Source: Deinococcus rhizophilus (GTDB taxonomy: Bacteria; Deinococcota; Deinococci; Deinococcales; Deinococcaceae). From it: a DNA stretch of 15,013 nucleotides. The position numbers and the translations under genes are program-made. The stretch covers positions 1 to 15,013 of the forward strand of contig NZ_JASNGB010000039.1 of the NCBI RefSeq assembly GCF_030271215.1, read 5' to 3'. The notes under the pieces are model-generated. The model saw nothing but the letters and a program-made list of their open reading frames with translations, did not search any database and was not told the origin of the DNA. Within the stretch, counting starts at the first letter, position 1, and every line of letters starts with the position of its first letter. This document shows positions 8,426 to 15,013 of the stretch, one piece after another.

Positions 8426-8793
8426 CGGGGACCCTGACCCTGGGCGCGGTGTTCGTGGCCGACTTCCCCGAGCACGACCCCAGCGGACATGAGCAGGAAG
8501 GTCCCCGGCCCGCCGTCCTGGTCGGGCTACCCACGAACGCCGGACGGCCCCGCTTCCCGGTGTTGATGCTGGCCCCGGTCACGACCTTCCGGGAGCAGGT
8601 GTGGGTGACGGCCGCCCCCGACCTCTACCCCGTGCTCAGGGCTGGAGCCGGTGGCCTGCGGGTGGACTCGGTGGCCTTGGTCGACCAGACCCGCGCCCTC
8701 GATGCTTCACGGGTGTCCCGCTACCTGGGCACCCTGACGCCGGAGGACTACGCCCCGGTTCATGCAGCGGTGCGGCTGATCTTCAGCGTGTGA
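8422..8793 (+). CDS. MazF/PemK-like toxin (mRNA interferase)
   Basis: This is a 123-aa protein of the PemK/MazF endoribonuclease fold. The first strand GAVFVADFPEH (8-18) is followed by EQEGPRPAVLVG (25-35), with the conserved Arg29-Pro30. Strand VLMLAPVTT (47-55) carries the Thr pair typical of the active site, then comes VDSVALVDQTRALDASRVSRYLG (81-103), the conserved stretch that ends most MazF proteins, and a final helix. Family members cut mRNA at short sequences and are held inactive by the antitoxin. The start is GTG at 8422 inside GTGA, overlapping the antitoxin stop, so translation is coupled. The gene is full length with no visible defect. Confidence 0.88.
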   Translation: MTGTLTLGAVFVADFPEHDPSGHEQEGPRPAVLVGLPTNAGRPRFPVLMLAPVTTFREQVWVTAAPDLYPVLRAGAGGLRVDSVALVDQTRALDASRVSRYLGTLTPEDYAPVHAAVRLIFSV

Positions 8794-8843
8794 CACTGCT
8801 GGAGCAATCAAGGGACACAGCAATCGGGAAAGATCTTTTTTGA

Positions 8844-9074
8844 AGTGTTCCAATCCCTTGCTCGGTACTGGTAGACCCGCAGCGTCTCGAACGGCTCTTC
8901 GGCCTGCTGATCCTGGCCCATGCCCTTACGGCCGTGGGCCCGATCCGATCTGGCGCTGGGTGGTTCCGCCAGGCCCTGCGGTGGGGTCTGGATGAGCTTC
9001 CCGATCTCCTGACCCTGCTCATGGCACCGTTCTCAGCACCAGGAGCGGCTGAAAGCGAAGTTGTCGGCTCCTGA
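8844..9074 (+). pseudogene. IS4-like transposase C-terminal remnant
   Basis: The open frame reads VDPQRLERLFGLLILAHAL from 8871, then FRQALRWGLDELPDLL, and ends at TGA 9072-9074. This matches the C-terminal helix region of IS4-type DDE transposases ('P..lerLf.lL.lA...', then '..fr.GL..l...l'). The catalytic domain and a start codon are missing. Just upstream, bases 8837-8875 give a different frame (FFEVFQSLARYW) that may be a rearranged part of the same gene. It lies 50 bases after the toxin stop, so an insertion sequence probably entered and then decayed here. Confidence 0.6.
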
Positions 9075-9406
9075 GAAGCCCCCGACAGGCCTCTTCAATG
9101 AGGCGGCACGGTAAGCGAGCAGCCCATCAGTTGGGACGTCAGATAGCTTGCTCCCTGGGCTCTTTCGATCACTCTTTCCCGGCCGCGCTGTGGAGGCATG
9201 AGGCCTCCATGAAGGATGAAGGTCGCCTTCCCCACGTACCCAAGAGATGAGAGGCGTACAAGAAGACACCACATTTACGGGAGATCTCCTTCCCTTCAGC
9301 CCGGTAAAGGGGTCTTGTTCAGTCGGGACGCGATGACAGATGCCCTGTAGGCGGTCACCTGGGGCATTTCGAGCGAATGGTGAGCCCTCCCCGGCAGGAG
9401 GAACCT
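9075..9406 (+). other. Gene-free spacer before the protease gene
   Basis: No gene is supported. TGGAGGC (9191-9197) and GCCTCCA (9203-9209) form a perfect 7-bp hairpin with a 5-base loop and no T-run. On the minus strand, 9296-9368 reads MPQVTAYRASVIASRLNK, a short protein-like stretch ending in a stop that might be an N-terminal fragment of a lost mobile-element gene, but this is too short to assign. A promoter for the protease must lie here, though none is clear. Confidence 0.4.
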
Positions 9407-10285
9407 ATGAACGCAGCCCGTTCTGTCCTGAGTGCCCTTCTGACGGCTCCGCTGCTTCTCACGGCCTGCGCCTCCGGGCCCCAGGCCGACGCCCCCCCGG
9501 CGCCCGTGTTGCAAGCCCAGATCACCTGGGGCCAGCGTGACGCCGGGGAGCACCCCTATGTCGGCACCCTGCTGTTCGTTCAGAACGGGGTGGGGTACTA
9601 CAGCTGCACCGGGACGCTGCTCTCGCCGACCGTGATGCTCACCGCCGGGCACTGCGTCGAAGAGGGGGGCAACGAGAATGACGTCACCTACGTGAGTTTC
9701 GCGGAGGACCCACTGGCGACGCGGTCCCAGTACGGCACCACCAGCGAATGGCTTGAGGAGGAGTGGATCCTGGCGACCGATGTAGTCCCGCATCCCAACT
9801 ACGACGACTACGCGGCGTTTCCGGACACCTACGACATCGGCCTGGTGATTCTCAGTGAAGCGGTGGCGATGGAGACCTACGGCGAGCTGTCTCCCCTGGG
9901 GTACTTTGGTACAACCTCCCAGGCCCGGCTCAAGGCGCAGCTGTTCGAATCGGTGGGCTACGGGGCCCAGGCCTGGAAGCCCGCGACCAGCAACAAACCG
10001 ATTCCGGACGAGTACGCCCGGTACAAGGGCCAGCAACGCTTTATCGGGGTGGGGAGCAGCATCACCGGCACCCAGAGCGTGAAGTTCACCAACAACCCGG
10101 GGAACGGCAATGGCGGCGGCGGGACCTGCTTCGGCGACTCGGGCGGTCCGACCTTCCTCAACGACACCAATATCATCGCGGCCATCACCTCGTTCGGGGT
10201 CACCGCCAACTGCAAGGGCAACGACTACTCGTTCCGCCTGGACACGGCGCTGGCTCAGGACTTCATCACTCCGTACCTTCCCTAA
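9407..10285 (+). CDS. Secreted lipoprotein, S1-family (trypsin fold) serine protease
   Basis: This is a 292-aa protein whose ATG is preceded by AGGAGG (9396-9401), which selects this start over an upstream GTG at 9377. A lipoprotein signal peptide ends in the lipobox LLTA-Cys21. The catalytic triad is visible: His82 in LTAGHCVEEGG, Asp143 in TYDIGLVIL and Ser245 in CFGDSGGPTF. Cys67/Cys83 and Cys241/Cys269 probably pair as in the family. The residue six before the Ser, which sets S1-pocket specificity, is Gly239 and not Asp, so trypsin-like Arg/Lys preference is not expected. It would act on the cell surface as a peptidase. It stands alone between mobile-element remnants, and no inhibitor or processing partner is adjacent. 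Confidence 0.92.
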   Translation: MNAARSVLSALLTAPLLLTACASGPQADAPPAPVLQAQITWGQRDAGEHPYVGTLLFVQNGVGYYSCTGTLLSPTVMLTAGHCVEEGGNENDVTYVSFAEDPLATRSQYGTTSEWLEEEWILATDVVPHPNYDDYAAFPDTYDIGLVILSEAVAMETYGELSPLGYFGTTSQARLKAQLFESVGYGAQAWKPATSNKPIPDEYARYKGQQRFIGVGSSITGTQSVKFTNNPGNGNGGGGTCFGDSGGPTFLNDTNIIAAITSFGVTANCKGNDYSFRLDTALAQDFITPYLP

Positions 10286-10314
10286 GACCGCTGACCACGA
10301 CATATATCTTGGAA

Positions 10315-10346
10315 GAGGCGTCGGTTCCTCAGGGGCTAGACGCCTC
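10315..10346. repeat. Inverted repeat downstream of the protease
   Basis: GAGGCGTC (10315-10322) and GACGCCTC (10339-10346) are perfect 8-bp arms with a 16-base loop. No T-run follows on either strand, so it is not a clear intrinsic terminator. It could stabilise the protease mRNA end or be a leftover of a recombination site. Confidence 0.55.
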
Positions 10347-10433
10347 CTGGATTCAGCCGTTGCCCTGTCACCATTTCGGTCCCACTGTGGACCCAAGGGG
10401 GTCCCCGTCTGGCAACTGCAGGAGACGACGGCT

Positions 10434-10610
10434 CAGGGTGGACGGTCCGAAGTGGAAAGCCGGGGACGCTTCCCCGCGGCGGACATGCCCGAGGTGGATT
10501 CGCTGACCGTGCACATCCTGGCCATGGTGGCGGGGAAGACGGTGGCGGGGAAGAAAGCCAAGATGATCTCCACCCGCATCAAGGACGCCTTGACCTGTCC
10601 TGACCGTTAG
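10434..10610 (+). pseudogene. Serine recombinase catalytic-domain remnant
   Basis: The frame reads ADMPEVDSLTVHILAMVAG from about 10479, then [12 protein letters not shown], and stops at TAG 10608-10610. In resolvase/invertase proteins the same place reads roughly 'DMPe...LTv.ilA.vAe.E...Is.RtkaAL', the end of the catalytic domain and start of the long helix. The N-terminal catalytic Ser and the DNA-binding domain are missing. The GKTVAGKK stretch where the family has an acidic 'E.E' motif suggests decay. The gene fragment runs on the + strand and converges with the EAL remnant. Confidence 0.6.
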
Positions 10611-11325
10611 ACGACCGCCTGGCAAGCAAAGCGCCTTGGACCTGTCGCGCATCAGGATGCAGGTGAGCCAGCCTCTTGCTGCCAGAAGGGGTCTGTGGCG
10701 GGCCATGGCCGGGCGAACAGGTACCCCTGGGCCAGATGGCATCCCATCTGCTTGAGGAGTTCGGCTTCCGCCGGAGACTCCACGCCTTCGGCCACGGTGT
10801 CCAGTGCTGGGCACAGCCCTGGTCCTTCACCCAGCGCCCGCAGCGCCACAGGTGCAGCGTCAGCGCCGAGGCGGAGGTCATGCTGACGGGCCGCTGCAAG
10901 TCCAGGGTGGGTTGCAATATAAAGTTGTGTCTCTCGGTCGCTACAAGCAAAGTAGGACCACCAACCCCGACCACCAGCGCCAGAGACACCACACTGACCC
11001 GCAGGGCACGCCGGGCAGAGGGCAGCTTCCACCGCCGCCAGAACACCCACATCAGCAGAGCGGTCAAAGCCAGCCAGCTCAGCGTGAGGGGCAATGAGCG
11101 GTGCGGCCCGGTGAGCACCAGACCTCCATGCAGGTATTTAAAACCCGTGAGCGTGTAGCGCACCCGGTCGACGCGGGGGTGCGGGTTGTCACTGTCCATC
11201 GCCAGACCCAGGTCCCCGGCCACGGCCGTATCCAGGAACGTGAAGCCCAGCAATGCTACAGCGGCGAACAGCCCCAGCACGCTCCGGAGCGTCACGATCA
11301 GGTCAGGCCAGCGCCGCTTCACCAC
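10579..11325 (-). CDS. Three-TM membrane protein with foreign C-terminus
   Basis: The gene starts at GTG 11325 (or GTG 11322, which overlaps the upstream stop as GTGA). Residues 1-150 look genuine. TM1 is at about 10-31 ([20 protein letters not shown]). An outside loop is followed by TM2 at about 78-97 ([17 protein letters not shown]) and TM3 at about 107-129 ([17 protein letters not shown]). Beyond residue 150 the frame passes through the EAL remnant in a different frame and then antisense to the recombinase remnant, giving a Trp/Arg/Pro-rich sequence that is unlikely to be native. The true C-terminus has probably been lost. It is translationally coupled to the gene ending at 11319. The function is unknown. 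Confidence 0.6.
   Translation of the reverse strand: MVKRRWPDLIVTLRSVLGLFAAVALLGFTFLDTAVAGDLGLAMDSDNPHPRVDRVRYTLTGFKYLHGGLVLTGPHRSLPLTLSWLALTALLMWVFWRRWKLPSARRALRVSVVSLALVVGVGGPTLLVATERHNFILQPTLDLQRPVSMTSASALTLHLWRCGRWVKDQGCAQHWTPWPKAWSLRRKPNSSSRWDAIWPRGTCSPGHGPPQTPSGSKRLAHLHPDARQVQGALLARRSSNGQDRSRRP
10652..10880 (-). pseudogene. EAL-domain (c-di-GMP phosphodiesterase) C-terminal remnant
   Basis: The minus-strand frame ending at 10652 reads [20 protein letters not shown] then [18 protein letters not shown]. This is the last part of an EAL domain ('vvAEGVEt..q...L...Gcd..QGylfsrPlp'), including the AEGVE motif that contributes a metal/catalytic glutamate. Everything N-terminal to about residue 180 of a normal EAL domain is absent. 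The upstream end runs into the sequence of a membrane protein read in another frame. It is therefore a dead 3' piece, probably left by a deletion that joined it to the neighbouring gene. Confidence 0.7.
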
Positions 11326-12189
11326 GGCTTGAAGCCCTGCACGGTGACCGTCAGGACGTACCCGCCGCCCGCTCCCTCCCAGGGCCTGATGCCCAGCGTC
11401 CCCAGCGCCTCACGACCATTGAGATCCTTGAGGCTGTACGTCACCACCCGCAATGGTCCGTCGGTCGTGTCCGTCCGTGCCCTCCACCCGGCCGCCTTGA
11501 GCTGAGCCGAGTAGAAGCCCAGGACCTCGTTTGCGGACCGGGCGGTCTGGACGTGGGCGCTGCTCATCGCCCCGCTGGGCGACGTGGCCGGGTAGGTCCC
11601 CTTGATGGTCGCGCCGGGGAAAACCTTCAGTAACGGCAGGCTGGACCGGGGAATAGAGGTGGGCGCTTTCTTGAACGACGCGATGACCTGCGCAGGGACC
11701 ACGCCCACCTGAATGTCCAGCTCGGTGACGCCCGCCCGCTGGGAGATGCCAGCATTCAGGGAGAAATTGGGGGGTCCCCTCCCGGTAGAAGCTGTCGTTG
11801 CGCACCGTCTGCGCCGAGGCGAAGCCGAAAAGGGGCGCGTAATTTGGCCGGGCCTTCCAGCCGCTGGCTTCCAGGCTGCGGGTGAGGGCCGCCAGGGCCT
11901 CTTCGGGCTTCAGGGAGGTGCTGGTCAGGATGCGGTGCTGGACGTATTGCCCATTGTTGCTACTCGTGCGCAGGCTGGCGATCACGCCCAGGCGAGGGTC
12001 GAGCTGAATCGGCAGCGCACCGGGGACAGCTCCGTAGGTGACCTGCACGTCGGTGTTGGGGCCGTACATGCTGCGGAACAGGCGCTCGGCGAGTTGCTGC
12101 GCGGGTTCGGTAGGAGGCGGGGTGGCCTGCGCGAGGACAGGGGTGGAGGCCGTGGTCAGCAGGGCGGCGAGCAGCAGGCTGCGGGACAT
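11319..12189 (-). pseudogene. Secreted two-repeat protein, split by a one-base frameshift
   Basis: The ATG at 12189 begins a signal peptide (MSRSLLLAALLTTASTPVLA). The frame runs well to NDSFYREGTP and then becomes Arg/His/Gly-rich. Good coding continues in the next frame (NFSLNAGISQRAGVTELDIQ) to the stop at 11319. The frames join if the run of six G (11769-11774; C on the coding strand) were five, giving 289 aa. The healed protein has two similar halves, each ending in a helix of the type LTRSLEASGWKAR and YSAQLKAAGWRAR, which supports its having been one gene. No family is recognised. A GCACC/GGTGC hairpin (12193-12206) lies just before the ATG. The cause may be a mutation, slippage-based switching or a sequencing error. 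Confidence 0.7.
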
Positions 12190-12252
12190 GCCGCACCCTA
12201 AGGTGCAGGGCTGACGGGTGCATCGGCCGAAGGTAGGAGGGCATTCACGGAG

Positions 12253-12939
12253 CTACTTCCGCTCCACCGCGGCCAGCACCCACAGCGCCTCACGGCCTAC
12301 CGTTCCCGCGCACTGGGTCTGGCCTCTGCACCCGGGGTCGCGGTTGGGATGGTCCGGCAGGCTGGGCCGCTGAGCACCCGTCACGTCCAGCGACTGAACA
12401 TTCGCTCCCCAGCCTGGCGGGAAGCCGCTCAGGAGGGTCATCTCGCTCAGCCGGCTGCCGTGCGTGGACAGCGTGTAGCGAATGCGCCCGGCTTCCCGGG
12501 TCTCGCGCACGGAAAGCGGCCCCAGGTAGGGCGAACGCAGGTGGACGCCCCAGTCGTTGTTCGCCTGCATCCAGGGAGTGGCCAGCATGTCCACGCCCGG
12601 AAGGGTGCCCACGACGGCCACGTGAGCGACGTCGTCGTAGGTGAGGGTATAGCCCCCGTTTTCGGCCACCAGCGCTCGCAGCGGGACGAAGCCGTCTTTC
12701 AAAGGAATCAGGCGGCTCCCGACCCGCGCGTTGCGCCCCTGAACCCGGCAGGTGAGGCCCAGCAGGTTGCAGGCGGGCTTCAGCGGGACCAGCACTCGGC
12801 CCGCCTCGAGACGGGGCAGGCCGCCCTGCGCGTCAATCCAGTGCAGCGAACCGAAGCGCACCGCGACGTGAGCCGCCGTGGCCGTGCTCGTCAGGGTGGC
12901 GGCAAGCAAGGTAAGCAGGAAAGACTTCTTCCAGGGCAT
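12253..12939 (-). CDS. Exported protein with stalk-like (copper amine oxidase N-terminal-like) domain
   Basis: This is a 228-aa protein. The signal peptide covers about residues 1-23 (KKSFLLTLLAATLTSTATAA). Residues 46-112 (AGRVLVPLKPACNLLGLTC, then GFVPLRALVAENGGYTLTYDD and VAVV) resemble the small repeat domain named after the copper amine oxidase N-terminus, found in many cell-surface proteins of Gram-positive-like lineages. Cys57 and Cys64 could form a disulfide. The C-terminal half is unassigned and has two more Cys in PGCRGQTQCAG. No catalytic motif is visible. It lies 62 bases after the end of the upstream co-directional gene and 63 bases before the next one, consistent with one operon. 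No clear Shine-Dalgarno site precedes the ATG. Confidence 0.75.
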   Translation of the reverse strand: MPWKKSFLLTLLAATLTSTATAAHVAVRFGSLHWIDAQGGLPRLEAGRVLVPLKPACNLLGLTCRVQGRNARVGSRLIPLKDGFVPLRALVAENGGYTLTYDDVAHVAVVGTLPGVDMLATPWMQANNDWGVHLRSPYLGPLSVRETREAGRIRYTLSTHGSRLSEMTLLSGFPPGWGANVQSLDVTGAQRPSLPDHPNRDPGCRGQTQCAGTVGREALWVLAAVERK

Positions 12940-13001
12940 GGCGACAGGCTACGGGGTGAAGCTGACCGGGAGCGGGAGACCTGCTCAGGGCAAGAGGCCC
13001 T

Positions 13002-13557
13002 TTACCGGGGTGGATGGAGCCACAGGCGGATGGTGGCCTGCCCGGTGCTCCCCAGCGCGTGCCCTGCTTCTGCACGGTCAGATCGAGCACCAAGAGGCTC
13101 GGCCGGGCGTCCCTGGTCGCCGTGACCTTCAGCGTGAGCTGACCACCCTGGAAGAAGGGGCGGCGGGCGTGGACCCTCAGGTCCTGGTCCTGGTAGAAGA
13201 CGGTCTCCTTGCCCAATCCCTGGGGGCGGGCGAACAGCTCTCCGATGGAACGGTTCAGCCAGCGGCGGTTGACCTGCACCACATTCACGGGTCTGTCGGC
13301 AGGAACGCCCCATTCAGGTCGAAGAGCAGGGTGACCTCCCGGGTCTCGCCGGGGCGGAGGTTGAGGGAGGTCGAGAACTCTCTTTGCCAGGGTTGCCGCT
13401 CGGCGTTCCGGAGGTAGACCAGGGGGTCCAGGCAGAAGGGCGTGTGCGTGCAGATCGTCTGGATCTGCTGGCTTTTGGGCGACGTGAGCCAGGCCCCGAA
13501 GGCGATCAGCGCCAGGGCCAGAACGACGCGCCGCATCCACCGCATCCGGTCCTTCAT
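13002..13557 (-). pseudogene. Membrane-anchored unknown protein with two frameshifts
   Basis: The ATG at 13557 starts KDRMRWMRRVVLALALIAFG, an N-terminal anchor or signal, then CTHTPFC and LRPGETREVTLLFDLNGAF. The frame stops at 13285. Good coding resumes in another frame (VNVVQVNRRWLNRSIGELFA, then FFQGGQLTLKVTATRDARPS and LDLTVQKQGTRWG) if one base is added near the G run 13289-13291. It then moves to a third frame (STGQATIRLWLHPPR, stop at 13002) if one base is added to the C run 13050-13053. The healed product would be about 185 aa, ending before the next gene. Without the second repair the frame would run to 12833, 107 bases into the next gene, which is less likely. No family is recognised. 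Confidence 0.65.
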
Positions 13558-13588
13558 GCCCGCCCCCAGTCATGGCGTCCCCTTGGCG

Positions 13589-13810
13589 TCACGGTTCCTC
13601 CCGGTCGCTGCGGTCCCACAGCCGGAAGGCGCCCCAGCCCACCAGGCCCCCGGTCAGCGCCAGTGCCGCCGCCGCCCAGTAGAGCTGGGGCAGATGCACA
13701 CCCGAGATCTCATCCATCGAAGTGAAGACGGCCACCGCCAGCGCCAGCCCGAACAGGCCCACGGCACCCAGGGTCGCCAGGATGGCCAGCAGGCGGGCCC
13801 ACTTCACCAC
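13589..13810 (-). CDS. Small two-TM membrane protein
   Basis: This is a 73-aa protein starting at GTG 13810 (a second GTG follows), three bases after the upstream stop, so probably translated by coupling. TM1 is at about 6-29 (LLAILATLGAVGLFGLALAV) and TM2 at about 43-64 (LYWAAAALALTGGLVGWGAF), with a short charged tail RLWDRSDREEP. No family is recognised. Its place between two exported-protein genes suggests a helper or unrelated membrane function. Confidence 0.7.
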   Translation of the reverse strand: MVKWARLLAILATLGAVGLFGLALAVAVFTSMDEISGVHLPQLYWAAAALALTGGLVGWGAFRLWDRSDREEP

Positions 13811-13813
13811 GCC

Positions 13814-14464
13814 TTATTGTCCCCTGGCCTTGCGGCAGTCGATCCGGGCCGAGCCAGTGCGGTACCGGGCGGTAGCCTTCTGGGTCGGGTCCGCTTTCAG
13901 GGTCGCGGTGATGACGGTCGTCTGGAGGGTCTTGAGGCACTTCGTCCGCAGGACCCCGAGCCGGTCAATGGTGGCGACTTCCGGGCGGCTGGAGTGCCAG
14001 GTCGCGTCGCGGCGGACACTCGCCGGGGCATCCAGGAAGACCCGGTAGGCCGTCCAGGCGGGCCAGGAGCCACTCACGTCGCCCCGGGTGGAGCGAATCT
14101 GGAAGTCGCGGATCAGCGGGGCGTCGGGCCGGGGCCTCAAGGTCAGGGTGAGGTGGGGCGGGTTCACCGGGCCGCAGCTTCCCTCTTGCACGCGCACGCC
14201 CCGCACGGTGGTGGGCTGGTACCAGCGCTTGGACGCCGTGACGGTGTAGCGCCCGTCCGCGCCCTTCTGGAAGGAGACCTTGAGGGTGTCTGCGCGAGAG
14301 CGGGAGTCCCCGATACCAGCAGCGGCTGTGCCCAGAACCAGGCCGCGCTCGTTCTGGACGGTGACGGAAACTGGGGAGATGAAGATGCTGGGACACACCG
14401 AGGGCGGTGGGGACGCCGCGAGCGGGCTGGCTGCCAGAGCCAGGGTCCACAGGGAAGCGAGCAT
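13814..14464 (-). CDS. Exported protein with a C-terminal Ig-like (Big_2-type) domain
   Basis: This is a 216-aa protein. Its ATG is preceded by a GAGG site (coding strand ...CCTGAGGTC-ATG). A signal peptide covers about 1-18 (WTLALAASPLAAS). The N-terminal 20-115 region is beta-rich and has Cys24 and Cys97. Residues about 140-205 (WHSSRPEVATIDRLGVLRT, then TTVITATLKADPTQKATARY) follow the pattern of bacterial Ig-like group 2 domains ('W.Ssdp.vAtVd..G.v......G.atItA'). Such domains mediate adhesion or act as spacers on the cell surface. It is the first gene of the minus-strand run and lies divergent from the gene at 14674, separated by 209 bases that must hold both promoters, though neither is clear. 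Confidence 0.75.
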   Translation of the reverse strand: MLASLWTLALAASPLAASPPPSVCPSIFISPVSVTVQNERGLVLGTAAAGIGDSRSRADTLKVSFQKGADGRYTVTASKRWYQPTTVRGVRVQEGSCGPVNPPHLTLTLRPRPDAPLIRDFQIRSTRGDVSGSWPAWTAYRVFLDAPASVRRDATWHSSRPEVATIDRLGVLRTKCLKTLQTTVITATLKADPTQKATARYRTGSARIDCRKARGQ

Positions 14465-14673
14465 GACCTCAGGCTACGTCCAGTGTCTGACGCCAGGCTG
14501 TACGGGGGAGTGGCAAAGATCCGTTGGGAGCTGACCGTGACCTCGCGTTCGTGGGGACCTGTACCGCCCCGCCAGAACGGAGGCCGGACGCCCGGCAGGG
14601 GCCCGGACACCCGCGCTCATGCCCCGCCCCCCTCTCACGGCCCGTCAGCCTGCCGCCCCTAGGCTGGAGTCCC

Positions 14674-15013
14674 ATGACGAAGCCCCATTCGGTGCCCCGC
14701 CGCTGGCGGCTGGCCGCTGCCCTGACCTGCGCCGTGCTGACCGGCGCGGCCCCTGCTCTGCAACTCTCTCCCGGCGGGGCGGCCCGCATCGACGGCCACG
14801 CGGCGGGCACCTTCGACACGCTGAATTCCCCGGCGGGCTTCGCGGGGGGGCTGGCCTGGGGACCGGACGGCACCGCCTACACCCTGGACGGGACGCGGCT
14901 CCTCTACCGCTGGAACGCACAGACCGGAAGGCCCCTGTCGCGCCAGGTGTTGACACTTCCGACCAGCTTGCCGGGCGCGAAGGCGGACTACGGGCCGAGG
15001 TTGCTTCTGGACG
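14674..15013 (+). CDS. Exported protein, possible beta-propeller, 3'-truncated by window edge
   Basis: The ATG at 14674 has a GGAG site (14666-14669), and the frame stays open to the window end (113 codons). A signal peptide is likely at 1-29 (RRWRLAAALTCAVLTGAAPA). The following sequence (GFAGGLAWGPDGTAYTLDG, then LLYRWNAQTGRPLSRQVLTL) has the WGPDGxxY and W(N)xxTG features of a beta-propeller blade such as NHL or PQQ-like repeats. The function cannot be given from the visible part. Confidence 0.7.
   Translation, partial: MTKPHSVPRRWRLAAALTCAVLTGAAPALQLSPGGAARIDGHAAGTFDTLNSPAGFAGGLAWGPDGTAYTLDGTRLLYRWNAQTGRPLSRQVLTLPTSLPGAKADYGPRLLLD

Noticed and set aside
8809..8860. CAAGGGA/TCCCTTG arms after the toxin as a terminator
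   Set aside because: The loop is 38 bases and no T-run follows the right arm, so it is not a convincing terminator.
8866..8873. Second copy of TACTGGTA, like the left arm of the toxin-antitoxin operator
   Set aside because: Eight matching bases without the second arm can occur by chance in 15 kb.
9296..10396. Long open frame antisense to the protease
   Set aside because: The protease on the other strand has a full catalytic triad and signal peptide. The antisense product is Val/Gly/His-rich without motifs.
13442..14662. 406-codon + strand open frame opposite the Ig-like and two-TM genes
   Set aside because: Its translation is Gly/Arg/Gln-rich without domains, while the minus strand has signal peptides, TM segments and a coupled gene order.

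Overview
The window looks like chromosomal DNA from a Deinococcus-type bacterium. The base composition is very GC-rich. Two promoter-like -10 boxes sit only five bases before an ATG, the spacing expected for leaderless mRNAs, which are common in Deinococcus. A PadR regulator is paired with a protein carrying a HAAS/permease-prefix-like domain, and many small exported proteins are present. The genus is inferred from style, not proven.

Region 1 (1-4838) is branched-chain amino acid biosynthesis on the + strand. It holds the end of ilvB, then ilvN (4-base overlap), ilvC (11-base gap) and a strong terminator, followed by leuA. The leuA leader has every part of a classical leucine attenuator: a 16-residue leader peptide with four consecutive Leu codons, a 10-bp terminator hairpin with a T-rich tail, and a 9-bp antiterminator helix exclusive with the terminator. 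This is the best-supported regulatory find in the window.

Region 2 (4839-6824) begins with a decayed minus-strand gene end. A textbook promoter with a palindrome between -35 and -10 then drives a leaderless PadR regulator, translationally coupled to a membrane protein with a HAAS-like N-terminus.

Region 3 (6825-10650) is accessory DNA. About 1 kb carries no recognisable gene but has a 20-bp palindrome. Then come the C-terminal end of a serine-recombinase-like gene, an intact XRE antitoxin/MazF-PemK toxin pair with a palindrome over its start, an IS4-like transposase remnant, an intact S1-family lipoprotein protease, and a remnant of a serine-recombinase catalytic domain.

Region 4 (10652-14464, minus strand) is a run of co-directional genes for small exported or membrane proteins: an Ig-like protein, a two-TM protein, an unknown anchored protein, a stalk-domain protein, a two-repeat secreted protein, and a three-TM protein whose end has been replaced by an EAL-domain remnant. 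Two of these genes are broken by single-base changes in short G/C runs, so the region is either decaying or affected by base-calling errors. At the right edge a divergent + strand gene for an exported, possibly beta-propeller, protein runs out of the window.

No rRNA, tRNA or CRISPR array was seen. No wholly new multi-gene system is evident. The most rewarding items are the leuA attenuator, the toxin-antitoxin pair inside a recombinase-flanked segment, and the frameshifted exported-protein cluster.
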